Below are positions 51,542-62,712 of a DNA stretch of 64,000 bases, piece after piece. Position 1 is the first letter of the stretch. Each line of letters begins with the position of its first letter. Source of the stretch: Nitrospirota bacterium (GTDB lineage: Bacteria > Nitrospirota > Nitrospiria > SBBL01 > JAADHI01); NCBI GenBank assembly GCA_029261195.1, contig JAJDBU010000058.1:1-64000 (forward strand), given 5' to 3'. The notes below the pieces were generated by a model, which ran no database searches, was not told the DNA's origin, and worked only from the letters and a program-made list of their open reading frames with translations. A program made the translations under genes and the position numbers.

Positions 51542-54500
51542 CTCAGCCGGATAAAGTTGGTCACCTCCAAGAAGGCCCCCTCCCTAACCCTCCCCCGCTC
51601 CACAGGGGCGGGGACTGCTTTTCGTGTTCTTCTGTATCCATCATCTGGAAGGTTCCTACAAACAGGAGACGCACTGGGTCTAATTTTTTTCCTAGGGGCT
51701 TCACTAGGGCAAGAAGTAAAAAGCCCCTGTAGTAGGCTAGAAGTTTTATCGTAAACCAGATCACCGACAGTTTCAAAGCTTTCATATGCACCTATGAAAG
51801 CTCCTACAAATAAGGGCGTAAGCGCCTCAAAACCTGCTCCTACAATAGGAGATACTCGTTTAGCAGTCTTGTACCTTTCGGTATTTGTGATATCACCTGA
51901 CTGACTGTAATCATTATTAATGCTATTTATTTCAGTGATGGCAGCTCCCAGTCCTTCATAATCAAAGTTAATCACATATACCGCTCCAGCAAGGATAGCA
52001 CCGACACAAAATCCAGCACATACCCCCTCCGGATCAACCGCATTCACCGGGTCATTCCCAACATACCGGTACAAATTCACATCACCGCCCGAGAACCCAA
52101 TAGGATCTTCACTAACAAACCGCCCTACATTTGAATCATAAAACCGCGCCCGATAATAATAAAGCCCCTCAGACACCTGAACCCGCCCTGTAAACTGAAA
52201 AGGCATTACCTCTCCCGTCTGTGTCGTTGCCCCGAAAGGTTCGTAAGAAGCCGTGCCATTCACCACACCCGTTTCATCTGTAATCGCCGCCGTGCTGTTC
52301 AAGCCATCCGTCAAGGCATAATCCACCTCAGCACCATTCCGAACCACGCCCAAATGAGAATCAATCGATTGCCCCGTCAAAACCGAAAACTGATCGCCAT
52401 CACTGCTGCTCTGAAAAACGACATTCGACAGACTATCCAGCACAAACTGTTTTGAAGTCACGCCCTTCGTCTGTTCAATCATGTTCCCCGCAAAGTCATA
52501 ACGAAAGCGCATCACCTCTCCACTTGGAGCAGTCACCGACTTCAAACGATTCCGCCCATCCCAGAGATAGCTTGTTATCCCTGCCGGGCCGGTCTCCGAA
52601 AGTCGGTTGCCATTCAAATCGTGCGTATAAGTCACCCCGCCATGTTTCAGCATTCGGTTAGAAAGCGGGTCAACACCCGCGATCACGGTCGGCGTCATCA
52701 GGGGCTGAGCAAGCGAGGTCGTCGTTGCAATGCGCCGCCCGATGGCATCATAAAGGTAGCTCTGTTGATTCAACTCTGTCACACCCTTGGCATGAGTCAA
52801 AGAACTCAGGCGACCCAGAGCATCATAAACAAAATCGGTGCCTACCCCATTGGAACGGCTTTGCCGAATCATCTGGTTCCGTGCATCATAGGTAAAATTG
52901 ACACCCACCTGCGGGGTCGCCGTCGAGAGCAGATTCCCGATTGCATCGTAGACATATTTCACAGCAGGCTGTCCCAGAACCTGCCGTTCAATCATGCTGC
53001 CGCGTTTGTCATAAACATAGGAGACCGAGACAAAGGGGCCGGTCTCACGAATCAAACGCCCCACAAGATCGTAGTCAAAGCTAAAAACCCCGCCTTCCGA
53101 ATCATTCACCCGAATCAGGCGGCTACTCGCATCGTATTCCCGCGTCACGATGCTGCCGTCCTGATAGTCCTCGCGGATGAGACGGTTTAAGGCATCATAA
53201 GTGAAAGTGCTGATCTGTCCGCGTCGATCCACAAATTTGATCAGGTTGCCATTTAGGTCGTAGGTTCGGCTGTCAATTTTTCCGAGAGGGTCGGTCTTCG
53301 TTAAAAGGCGATTCATGTCGTCGTAAGTGAAGGTCGTAGTATGTCCCCGCGCATCAGTGAGCGAAAGCAGGTTGCCGACCTTGTCATAGCTGGATTGTGT
53401 CGTTCTGCCCTGCGCATCTGTCGCGGAGGTGACCCGGTTCAATTTATCAAAAGCCCGCTCCGAGCGCTGGCCTAAAGCATTGATCAAGACAGCAGGACGC
53501 GAAACGGCATCAAACTGTGAAGTCGTCGTTTGACTTAAGGCATCTCTGGCCCGGACGGGGTTGGCATAATCATCATATTCAACAAAGCTTTTTTCGCCAA
53601 GCGCATCGCTTGTTGAAGTGGGCAGACCAAAAATATCGTAGGCAATGGATGAGGCATTGCCCTTTGCATCCGTCACGGAAAGCAGATTCCCCGCGCCATC
53701 GTAAACAAACCTTGTTTCGTGGCCGAGTGGATCAATCGCCGAAATGACTTTGTTTAGTGAGGATGAATAGGCGAAGGTCGTGGTGTTGCCGTTGGCGTTG
53801 GTGATGCCAGTCAAAACCGAACCCACGGAAAAGCGACTGGAGGCAAAATGAAAGATGGTGCCCTCTTTCCAATGCAGGTCGGATGTGCCACCGGAAGAAG
53901 TCTGAAGCACGGCCCCCTGCATCTTCGGAACGGTCCGGTTGGCACGTAATGTATTTCGGATACCTCCGGCTTGTGTATTACCCAAATCAGGAATGTCATC
54001 CTGACGGGAGAGGGCAAAACGATTACCATCCGGCATCACCAGGTTTACGTTCCCGGCAGTATTCGGGTTTCGCGAATCGAGCCAAAAGCCGTAATTATGG
54101 GATGAGCCTAGACCAAAAGGCCCCACCTCGGTAGAGAGCGAGCGGTAAACTCGACGGATAAAAATACTGCCACGGCTCCCGGAAAGGGCGATATCTGTTT
54201 CTCTGATCACCTCTATTCCAGATGCAAGGTCTATTGGTTTTCCTTTAGCCGGTGCCTTTTGACAAGGGCATGAATTGCACCCACCGGGAACAGGCGTGTC
54301 ATTGCACTCAGGACTCGGTTGCTCTCCCGGCTCTGGCGGAATCTCAGGAAAGTGCCAGTCAAAATTGGAGATGCCAAAGCGCTTGCCGGGTGTCTTCGGA
54401 TTGAAATCGGGAATAATTTTTGTGCCATCAGGCGAAACCGTGCCGCTGCCGTAATCCACCAGCATGCCTTTTGTCGGGTCAAGCGTTGTCAATCTCAAAA

Positions 54501-56942
54501 CGGTTCCCGGCGGTGTGTTGAGCTGATTCGGATAAGTCACCGCAACAGGCTGAGTCGCCTTCGAATTGGAAGGCTGAAAAGACACAAAAAACGGACGAAG
54601 GGTTGACGGTGGTACGGGTGGACGACTCGGCAGACGATCCACCGCAATTTGCGTTGCAATGAGCGGAAAGGGGTTGGGCTGTGTGCCGTTCGGATGTGTA
54701 AAGGTCGTTCCTGCATAAATGGTGACGACCAGGTTCGGTATCGTCTGGAATGTAAAGGTTTGATCCAAGGGCGCATTTTGTTGAATCAAGATGGTCTCAG
54801 CATTGTCAATGCGAGGCAAGTGCACGGAGATCGGAGTTCGGGTCACCTGACTATCTTTAATGGTGTAAAGCAGATCCACGCTGGAATATGCGGTCCCGCC
54901 GGCATAGCGAATCAATTGCTTGCCCACACAGGTCGCAGGCAGATTGGTAAACTGAAAATTACCGGCGGCATCAGAAACCGTTGAACCCGTGCAACCGGTT
55001 GCATTGCCATCGCCATCCTTGCCAAGCAAGGTCACCGTGATGCCAGCCAGGGGCGTTTCCCGCGCATCCGAACTCACGGCTTGCCCACGAAATGAAGTGG
55101 TCATCGCGACCACCTTCACTGAAAGCGTTCCCGATTGGCTGAGTGCCAAGCCGTCCACCGTTGCCGAAGCGGTGACCGTTAATGTCGCTGCCCCTAGCGG
55201 CTGAGCGACCGGCGCACTGAGGGTCAGGGTAGAGGTTTGGCCGGTCGTAATCTGCGCGGGTTTAAACGCCGCTGTCATACCCGTCGGAAGCCCGGTGAGA
55301 CTCAATTTGGAAAGTTGCGTGAAACCATTCAAACTATTCAGCGTGATGGTGTAAGCCACCGACTCGCCTTGGATTAGTTCAGCAGCCAAAGGCGCGACAT
55401 TTAAGCTAAAGTCGTTTGCGGGGACGATGGTCAGTATGGATGCCGAGCTTGCACTTTGTCCCGCAACATCAACAGAGATGGTTCCGGTTGCTGTTCCCGG
55501 AGGAATCGTGAAAGTCAGATTACTTGGAGTGGCACTGCCAATCGGAGCCGAAATATTGCCTCCGCCTTGTTTCCTGAGTGTGACTTTAGACAGGCCGGAA
55601 GGCCCTTTTAGATTTGCGCCTGTCACAGTAATCAATTCACCCGAAGGGGCCGATTTCGGGCTAAAGTCAGTGATAACCGGCAATACGGCATTCACCCTAA
55701 TGCCAATCGTATCGGGGGGGCTATCCAACAGAACATCGTCCACAATGAGCTGAAGCAAATAAAACCCGGCCAAATCAGGCGTAAAGGTCGGATTGCTCAG
55801 ATTCGCATCGTCCAAGATCACGCCACTGCCGGTCGGAATCTGGCTAAAAGACCATCGATAGTTCAGGGGATCAAGGTTTGCGTCGTGCGAATCAGTTCCG
55901 ATGAGTTGAACGAAATCGCCCAGATTGACTATTTGATCAAACCCGGCATTTGCAATAGGACGGACGTTCTCAGTTGAAACCACTACTGTATCGGGCTTAC
56001 TGTTGAGGCTACCATCTCCCACAATCAATTGTGCAATATAGCTCCCGCTGAGGTCTGCGTTGAAACTTGGATTAAATGCGCCTGGAAAATCGAGGTCTGC
56101 GAGACTCCCGCCTGGGACATGAAGCAATGACCACTTGTAACTGAGCACGTCGGCATCACCATCAAAAGAATCGATGCCGCTTAAATTCACCACATCCCCC
56201 GCAACAACGGAAAGATCAATGCCTGCATCCGCCACCGGTCGGGAAGCAGAGGTACTGACCTTGACCGTATCGGGAAGGCTTGGGACACTTCCGTCATTCA
56301 CAATCAACTGGAGGACATAGCTGCCGGGTTCATCGACCATAAAAGTCGGATTGATTGCGAACAGATTCGAAAGGCTTGCAGCACTTGAGGCTGGCTTTGA
56401 AACAAAAGACCAGGAAAACGTGAGCGGGTCACCGTCCACATCGATAGAACCATCACCGTTCATAGAAGCCGTGTCGTTGATTGCAAGTGTTTGATCCGCT
56501 CCGGCATTCGCAACTGGAGGTGTATTGGGCACAATGCTATAAATGCTGAAGCTGTTGGTTTCTCCGCTGACCGTTCCGGAAAGGGGATCGATGAACTTTC
56601 CGATGCGAAGGGTAGCATTGTCCACGCTTGGTGGAATATCTGCCGGGTCAAAGGCGATGCTGATTTTAGCCGGAAGGTTAAATGTTGTCCCTTCCGGTCC
56701 GAATTGATATGCAGTGCCGAGATGTCCAAGCCCTGGGCTGGCAACCGCTTTAACCGTAATGGCGGTCTCCTGTGAAAGCGCACTGGCTGGAATTTGAATC
56801 GAAGCCTTACTGTCTGTGCTGGTGACTGTTCCGCCACTGGGGCCAATGGTCGGCGTGGGGGGGGTCCGCCATCCCCTCCACCGCCACTACATGACATCAA
56901 GAAGAAAAAGGAAGCGATGAGGAAGGAGATCAGTAGGGTCAT
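51538..56942 (-). CDS. Large RHS lipoprotein with PKD domains; 5' end out of frame at a poly-C tract
   Basis: The lipoprotein signal (ISFLIASFFFLMSC, Cys 18, from ATG 56942) is followed by a run of eight C (56857-56864) after which the frame is wrong. The correct frame continues TPTIGPSGGTVTSTDSKASI and includes a ZU5-like domain, three PKD domains (56530-55700), an IPT domain, an Ig-like domain, a carboxypeptidase-regulatory-like domain and a DUF6531-like start (SGIEVIRETDIALSGSRGSI). About a dozen YD repeats follow, then the RHS core end (ARFYDSNVGRFVSEDPIGFS, DPEG). The ~165-residue tip after DPEG has no recognised toxin fold and finishes inside a dispersed repeat (PAPVERGRVREGAF). Total is about 1800 codons. 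It is a surface or secreted polymorphic-toxin-type protein. Confidence 0.85.
51569..51612. repeat. Dispersed repeat at the RHS 3' end
   Basis: CCCTCCCTAACCCTCCCCCG, then CTCCACAGGGGCGGGGAC, is a common palindromic repeat type that translates as 'PVERGRVREG'. Here it forms part of the last ~20 codons of the RHS gene. The true C-terminus of the tip was probably lost or shifted when the repeat arrived. Confidence 0.65.
56857..56864. repeat. Eight-base homopolymer (poly-C on the coding strand)
   Basis: This G8 run on the plus strand lies between the lipoprotein signal and the body of the RHS protein. With nine (or six) bases the two frames join; with eight they do not. Such a tract is a classic site for slipped-strand phase variation and also for read errors. 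Confidence 0.85.
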
Positions 56943-57065
56943 TTTTTTTCAAGAGAACCGCGCTTTCTTATGATTTATTAACTTGATGCTCAGAGGAAAA
57001 ACAGCCGAACGGAAAATGTCATAAGCAACGAGGTAGCTTTTAACACAGCAATTTTAAACGGTCAA

Positions 57066-57083
57066 CCCCCTCAAATGGGGGGG
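57066..57083. terminator. GC hairpin upstream of the RHS gene
   Basis: CCCCC (57066-57070), six bases, GGGGGGG (57077-57083) form a short strong stem in the 265-base gap between accA (ends 57208) and the RHS gene start. It may terminate the accA transcript. No clear promoter for the RHS gene was identified in the AT-rich remainder. Confidence 0.4.
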
Positions 57084-57207
57084 CTGATTAGCGATAATTA
57101 TGAAATAGACGGCGAATATTTTTTATGTTCAGAGAACAACAAGATAGGATATTGTGCGATCTAAATACAGTTCAAGAGCTGAAAGGCTATTTTTCTGCGT
57201 TCTGTCC

Positions 57208-58167
57208 TCAGCCTTCATTCTCTGAATATTCCCCGATGCTGCGCAGTCTCTTGTAGCGTTGTTCCAGACGTTCTTCAGGGGACAGGGATTCGAGGTCGCT
57301 GAGTTGTTTGCAGAGGGTTCTTGAAATCTCCGACGCCATCGCTTCCGGGTCGCGGTGGGCGCCACCTACAGGTTCCGGAATGATGGTTTCGATGATACCT
57401 AAGTTTTTTAGGTCTAATGCCGTCAATTTGAGCATTTCTGCGGCGTCACTATTTTTCGCCGGGTCATTCCACAAAATGGCCGCACAGCCTTCCGGGGAAA
57501 TGACTGAATACACTGAATATTGAAGCATCAGGATTTGATCGGCTACTGAAATCGCCAGCGCTCCACCGCTGCCCCCTTCACCGATCACGACAGAAACAAT
57601 CGGGACGGACAACTGGGACATTACGAGCAGGTTTCTGGCGATGGCCTCGGATTGTCCGCGCTCTTCTGCTTCGACGCCGGGGTAAGCCCCGGGAGTGTCT
57701 ACAAAGGTGATAATGGGTTTGTTAAATTTTTCGGCCAGACGCATCACTCTCAGAGCCTTACGGTAGCCTTCCGGGTGTGGCATGCCAAAGTTGGTCGCGA
57801 TGCGGTCCTTCATGCCTTTGCCCTTTTGGTGACCGATGATGACCACTGAACGCCCTTCCAGACGAGCAATGCCTGCGATGATGGATTTGTCGTCCCCGTA
57901 AAGACGGTCGCCATGCAGTTCGGTAAAGTCCTCAAACATCATCTTGATGTAATCCGATGTGTTCGGACGAGCCGAATGGCGGGCAAGTTGGCACACCTGC
58001 CAGGGCGTCAGTTTGGAGTAGATCTCTTCCTGAATTTCCGCCATCTTCTTTTTCAACTTGTTCAGATCAGACTGGCGGCGAGGATTCGTCTTGCAGATTT
58101 CTTTGAGCTGATTGATCTTCTGTTGAATCTCTATCAGGGGTTTTTCAAAATCGAGTTGCTCGTTCAT
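57208..58167 (-). CDS. accA: Acetyl-CoA carboxylase carboxyltransferase subunit alpha
   Basis: This 319-residue subunit transfers the carboxyl group to acetyl-CoA in the first step of fatty-acid synthesis. Family segments include FEKPLIEIQQKINQLKEI, the HSARPNTSDYI region, VIGHQKGKG, PEGYRKALRVMRLAEKF, FVDTPGAYPGVEAEERGQSE and GEGGSGGALAI. It lies 30 bases downstream of dnaE, the common dnaE-accA order; accD is not in the window. AGGTTG precedes the ATG. Confidence 0.95.
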   Translation of the reverse strand: MNEQLDFEKPLIEIQQKINQLKEICKTNPRRQSDLNKLKKKMAEIQEEIYSKLTPWQVCQLARHSARPNTSDYIKMMFEDFTELHGDRLYGDDKSIIAGIARLEGRSVVIIGHQKGKGMKDRIATNFGMPHPEGYRKALRVMRLAEKFNKPIITFVDTPGAYPGVEAEERGQSEAIARNLLVMSQLSVPIVSVVIGEGGSGGALAISVADQILMLQYSVYSVISPEGCAAILWNDPAKNSDAAEMLKLTALDLKNLGIIETIIPEPVGGAHRDPEAMASEISRTLCKQLSDLESLSPEERLEQRYKRLRSIGEYSENEG

Positions 58168-58197
58168 AACAACCTATTTATTCCAATTGGCTTCGTA

Positions 58198-61100
58198 TTA
58201 CAAGCGGGACAGATGTTCAAGCACCGCATCGGGGGTTGTGGATAGGACACTTTCCGACCCGACGGCCTGCTCTATTTCGTCGACCAACTGTTGCGAAATA
58301 TTCACTTGCAGGTCTTCATTTAAGGCTATCAACGTTTCGGTCGTCGATTGATCGTCATTTTTCACGCAGGCCTTCAGGTAGACCGGAAGCGAACCTGAGG
58401 ATTGCTGTAATATTTTGTGTAAACTTCTAAGGTCATCCGAGCTGACCTTCCTGGAGTCCAGTGCAATCGTCATCTGCTTTTTCCGATTCAGGGGCATGAC
58501 CATCGTGCCTTTTAGTTTAATTCCTCTGTCGCTATGATCGAGTGTCCCGTTAATGAGTAAAGGGATATCTTCTTCAAAAAAGACAGCGGCGCTTTTATAC
58601 AGATCGGGAAAAATGATGACCTCGACGCTGCCCGTGAGATCTTCAATGCGAAGGTAAGCCATACGATCCCCCCGCTTCGTGAGGGTCACCCGCTTCTGAA
58701 TCACCATGCCGCAGATTCGGACTTCACGGTCGTCCTCAATAGAGGCAAGATCCTCCGTTTTTGTGACCGACTTCTTTTTAAGCAGTTCACTAAAGCGGCT
58801 GAGGGGATGATGGGTGATGTAGAAACCGACGGCCTCCCGCTCCAGTTTGGCAATCTTGTCATCGGGCCATTCCGGTATATCGGGAAGGGAAGGCTCAAAT
58901 CCGCCGCTTGCACCTTCGCTGACCGATGTGCCGAACATGGACATCTGCCCGCTTTCTTTCTCTTTCTGATTTTGCAGACCCAAGAGCGCCGCCTGCTCCA
59001 TGACATCCATCAGGGCGGCCCGTTTCGCGCTAGTTCCATCGAAGGCCCCGCATTTAATCAGGGCTTCGATGACCCGTTTGTTGGTCTTTCTCAGATCAAC
59101 CTTGTTACAGAAATCGTAGATCGACTTGAATTTGCCTTCCGCTTCCCTTGAGGCGAGGATGGAATCAATCGCCCCCTCTCCGACATTTTTTATGGCGGCC
59201 AGACCGAAGCGAATACCGTCCGGCACCACGGTAAAGGCTTTGTCGCTTTCGTTGACATCGGGGGGCAGGATCTTGATGCCCATTTGGCGGCATTCTGTAA
59301 TATATTTAACGACCTTGTCGGAGTTGCCCATTTCACAGGACAGCAAGGCCGCCATGAATTCGGGTGGATGATGGCGCTTTAAGTAGGCTGTCTGAAAAGT
59401 GACCAGGGCATAGGCCGCCGAATGGGACTTGTTAAAACCGTAACCGGCGAAATATTCCATTAAGTCGAAGATCTTTTCGGCCTTCGCCCGTTTCACTCCT
59501 TTTTCCTCGGCACGGTCGATGAAAATGACTTTCTGCTCGGCCATGACCTCGACTTTTTTCTTCCCCATTGCCCGGCGAAGCAGGTCGGCCTCACCCAGAG
59601 AGAAACCGGCCAGGACATTGGCGATTTTCATCACCTGTTCCTGATAAACGATGATGCCGTAGGTGTCTTTTAAAATCGGTTCCAGTTTCGGGTGGAGATA
59701 GGTGATCTTTTTCTTGCCCTGTTTCCGTTTTACAAAGTCGTCCACCATGCCACTTCCGATGGGGCCCGGACGGTAGAGGGCTAGTATGGCGACGATGTCT
59801 TCAAAGGTCGAAGGCTTCATCTTGGTGAGCAGGTCCACCATGCCGGAACTTTCCAATTGGAATATGCCGGTCGTTTCACCGGCACAGAAGAGCTTGTAGG
59901 TTTCTTCATCGTCCAGGGGAATTTCTGATGCCGTAAAGCGCTTCCCTCCGGTTTCTTGTAGCTTTTTATGGACCTTGCCAATGGCAAGGTCGATGACGGT
60001 GAGGGTACGCAGACCCAGAAAATCAAACTTGATCAGGCCGATCTTTTCGATGTCGCCCATGGGATACTGAGTGACCGTTTCACCCTTGCTCCCCTTGTAG
60101 AGCGGCACATGTTCCGTGAGGGGGGCATCCGAGATCACGACACCGGCGGCATGGGTCGAGGCATGTCGGGATAGCCCCTCCAACTGCTTTGCCAAATCAA
60201 GTAATTCTGCAATCTTTGGGTCGTTCTTTGCCGCCTCATTCAGTTTCGGTTCCTGAGCGAGGGCATCATCCAGGGTGATATTGAGGGTGGTGGGAATCAG
60301 TTTTGCGAGTTTATCGACTTCGGCGTAAGGGATTTCGAGGACCCGCCCCACATCACGCAAGGCCCCTTTTGCCGCCATTGTCCCAAAGGTGATGATCTGG
60401 CAGACATGGTCCTTCCCATACTTTTGTGTGACGTAGCGGATGACCTCTTCCCGGCGGTCCATGCAGAAATCCATATCGATATCCGGTAGAGAGACCCGCT
60501 CCGGGTTCAAGAAGCGCTCGAAGATAAGGCCGTGTGCAAGGGGGTCAATATCGGTGATGCCCAAGGCGTAGGCCACAAGACTTCCCGCCGCAGAACCCCG
60601 GCCCGGCCCGACGGGGATGTTGTTGTTTCGGGCATAGTTGATGATGTCCCAGACGATCAAAAAATAACCCGCATAGCCCATGACCTTGAGTACGTCGAGT
60701 TCGACTTTCATTCGTTTATCGTATTCAGAGACTTCTACGATGCTGCTGCCGTTCATCCGGTCGAGCCGTCGCTTCAGCCCCTCTTCGGAAAGTGAAGCCA
60801 GGTAGCCGTCATAGCTCATGCCGACCGGAACTTGATAATGGGGCAGGTGGTTCACCCCGAATTCAAGGTCAAGATGAATCATGTCGGCGATGCGGATGGT
60901 ATTGCTGATGGACTCCGGCAGCTCTGCGAAGGCCTTCGTCATCTCCTGAGGTGACTTTAAATAAAGTTCCTTCGTCTCAAAGCGCATCCGGTTTTTCATG
61001 TTGACCGTTTTACCGGTTTGAAGGCAGAGCATGATGTCGTGGGCATGGGCATCGTCTTTATGCAGATAGTGACAATCGTTGGTCGCGACGATGGGAATGT

Positions 61101-61731
61101 CTTTCTTTTTAGCGAGGGCGATCAATTGCGTATTGACGTTCACCTGGAGGTCGAGCCCGTTGTCCTGAATCTCAATGAAAAAATGTTCCTTGCCGAAGAT
61201 ACGCTGATAATCGTCGGCGGCGGCAAAGGCCTCTTTTTCCAGCCCGCGTGCCAGCAGAAAAGGAATCTCGCCCCGGAGACAACCGGACAGCCCGATCAGT
61301 CCTTCGGAATATTTCTCTAAGACTTCCTTGTCGATTCGGGGTTTGTAATAGAAGCCTTCAAGGTTGGCAATGGAAACCAGCTTCATCAGGTTTTTGTAGC
61401 CGGTGAGGTTTGAGGCCAGAAGGATCAAGTGGTAATAAGGATTGTTGGCAACGCTCGTATCGTAGTCATCTGCATGCACACCGTGCCCCTGCTTCTCGGT
61501 CCGGTGCCCGGGGGCCAAATAGGCTTCACAGCCGATAATCGGTTTGACGCCCTGATTTTTAGCCTTCTGATAAAAATCAATCGCCCCGAAAAGGTTGCCG
61601 TGATCCGTGATGGCGATGGCAGGCATGTCGAAATTTTTAGCGGCAGTAATCAGGGGTTTGACGCGGTTAGCGCCGTCCAGAAGACTGTATTCGGTGTGCA
61701 GGTGGAGATGAACAAATTCCTGAGTAGACAT
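58198..61731 (-). CDS. dnaE: DNA polymerase III subunit alpha
   Basis: This 1177-residue replicative polymerase has, in order, a PHP domain (FVHLHLHTEYSLLDGANRVK, AITDHGNLFGA), the polymerase core with VGPGRGSAAGSLVAYALGI and PDIDMDFCMDRREEVI, helix-hairpin-helix and clamp-binding regions, and an OB fold near the C-terminus (VRICGMVIQKRVTLTKRGDR). Length and motifs are normal for the DnaE1 group. GGAGG lies about 15 bases before ATG 61731, farther than ideal, but no better in-frame start exists. It forms an operon with accA. Confidence 0.95.
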   Translation of the reverse strand: MSTQEFVHLHLHTEYSLLDGANRVKPLITAAKNFDMPAIAITDHGNLFGAIDFYQKAKNQGVKPIIGCEAYLAPGHRTEKQGHGVHADDYDTSVANNPYYHLILLASNLTGYKNLMKLVSIANLEGFYYKPRIDKEVLEKYSEGLIGLSGCLRGEIPFLLARGLEKEAFAAADDYQRIFGKEHFFIEIQDNGLDLQVNVNTQLIALAKKKDIPIVATNDCHYLHKDDAHAHDIMLCLQTGKTVNMKNRMRFETKELYLKSPQEMTKAFAELPESISNTIRIADMIHLDLEFGVNHLPHYQVPVGMSYDGYLASLSEEGLKRRLDRMNGSSIVEVSEYDKRMKVELDVLKVMGYAGYFLIVWDIINYARNNNIPVGPGRGSAAGSLVAYALGITDIDPLAHGLIFERFLNPERVSLPDIDMDFCMDRREEVIRYVTQKYGKDHVCQIITFGTMAAKGALRDVGRVLEIPYAEVDKLAKLIPTTLNITLDDALAQEPKLNEAAKNDPKIAELLDLAKQLEGLSRHASTHAAGVVISDAPLTEHVPLYKGSKGETVTQYPMGDIEKIGLIKFDFLGLRTLTVIDLAIGKVHKKLQETGGKRFTASEIPLDDEETYKLFCAGETTGIFQLESSGMVDLLTKMKPSTFEDIVAILALYRPGPIGSGMVDDFVKRKQGKKKITYLHPKLEPILKDTYGIIVYQEQVMKIANVLAGFSLGEADLLRRAMGKKKVEVMAEQKVIFIDRAEEKGVKRAKAEKIFDLMEYFAGYGFNKSHSAAYALVTFQTAYLKRHHPPEFMAALLSCEMGNSDKVVKYITECRQMGIKILPPDVNESDKAFTVVPDGIRFGLAAIKNVGEGAIDSILASREAEGKFKSIYDFCNKVDLRKTNKRVIEALIKCGAFDGTSAKRAALMDVMEQAALLGLQNQKEKESGQMSMFGTSVSEGASGGFEPSLPDIPEWPDDKIAKLEREAVGFYITHHPLSRFSELLKKKSVTKTEDLASIEDDREVRICGMVIQKRVTLTKRGDRMAYLRIEDLTGSVEVIIFPDLYKSAAVFFEEDIPLLINGTLDHSDRGIKLKGTMVMPLNRKKQMTIALDSRKVSSDDLRSLHKILQQSSGSLPVYLKACVKNDDQSTTETLIALNEDLQVNISQQLVDEIEQAVGSESVLSTTPDAVLEHLSRL

Positions 61732-61902
61732 TTGGACATTCTAGTTCCTCCATCAGATTGGGTCAAGGCCTTGGGCTTCCCTCATGAATCCTGATTTTTC
61801 GACGATTCCATTCGTAACTTTTTCTATTCTGCCCTTACTCCTCCTTTTATAATCATTGACCCTTTTTTTACCCTATGTTAATGTCCTTTCCTCCATCTGA
61901 CT

Positions 61903-62694
61903 ATGATGAAAAATGGGACATTTCTAAAGATTGAAGCCTTGAGCAAACGCTTTGAAGGTCTCAAAGCTCTGGAGGGGATCAACCTTTCCTCAAAGCGTGG
62001 GGAAATCATCAGTCTCATCGGTCCGAACGGTGCGGGAAAAACCACATTTTTTAATTGTATTACGGGGATGACAACCCCGACATCGGGCCGAGTGTTTTTT
62101 GAGGGCAAAGAGATTACAGCCTTGAAACCCCACGTGATTACCCGGCGCGGTGTGGCACGCACCTTCCAAAATATTCGTCTTTTTTCCGATATGACCGTCC
62201 TGGAAAATGTGATTGTCGGTCGTTACACACAGAATGCGCTTCCTATTTTCAAGACCTTCGTAGGCTCACTGGTTCGAGGGAAACAGTTTAATAAGCAGGA
62301 GATCACTACCAGGAAAATTGCCCTGGAACTGCTTGCTTTTGTTGGTCTGTCTTTACAGCATGACCGACTCGCCCGCCATCTGGCCTACGGGGATCAACGC
62401 CGCTTAGAAATTGCCAGAGCGCTTGCATCCGAGCCGGAATTGCTCCTGCTTGACGAACCGGCGGCGGGCATGAACCCCCAGGAGACGAAGTCTCTGATGG
62501 TCCTGGTCGGCAAAATTCGTGATCGCGGTGTAACCCCCTTTTTAATCGAACACAACATGCAGATGGTTATGGGGATTTCCGACCAGATCGTTGTCCTGGA
62601 TCACGGTGAAAAAATCGCGGAGGGAAGCGCTGCAGCAGTCCGAAAAAATCCGAAAGTCATCGAAGCCTACCTTGGCGGTGGGGGAGAGGCCTAA
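61903..62694 (+). CDS. livG: Branched-chain amino-acid ABC transporter ATPase LivG
   Basis: This 263-residue ATPase has Walker [18 protein letters not shown], the LivG-specific RTFQNIRLFSDMTVLENVIV, a signature region LAYGDQRRLEIARALASEP and Walker B LLLLDEPAAGMNPQE. The Q/N-rich start MKNGTFLKIEALSKRFEGLK is typical. It works with LivF and membrane subunits LivH and LivM, which would be expected upstream but are absent here; dnaE lies there on the other strand. So the ATPase pair stands apart from its permease genes, or the substrate is different. Confidence 0.93.
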   Translation: MMKNGTFLKIEALSKRFEGLKALEGINLSSKRGEIISLIGPNGAGKTTFFNCITGMTTPTSGRVFFEGKEITALKPHVITRRGVARTFQNIRLFSDMTVLENVIVGRYTQNALPIFKTFVGSLVRGKQFNKQEITTRKIALELLAFVGLSLQHDRLARHLAYGDQRRLEIARALASEPELLLLDEPAAGMNPQETKSLMVLVGKIRDRGVTPFLIEHNMQMVMGISDQIVVLDHGEKIAEGSAAAVRKNPKVIEAYLGGGGEA

Positions 62695-62712
62695 ACTACC
62701 CTCCGCCAACTC

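Noticed and set aside
51661-51860. Short direct repeats around 'cctacaaa..gga' in the RHS tip considered as a CRISPR or REP array
   Set aside because: Copies are few, unequal and irregularly spaced, and the region reads as coding in the RHS frame until the terminal repeat.
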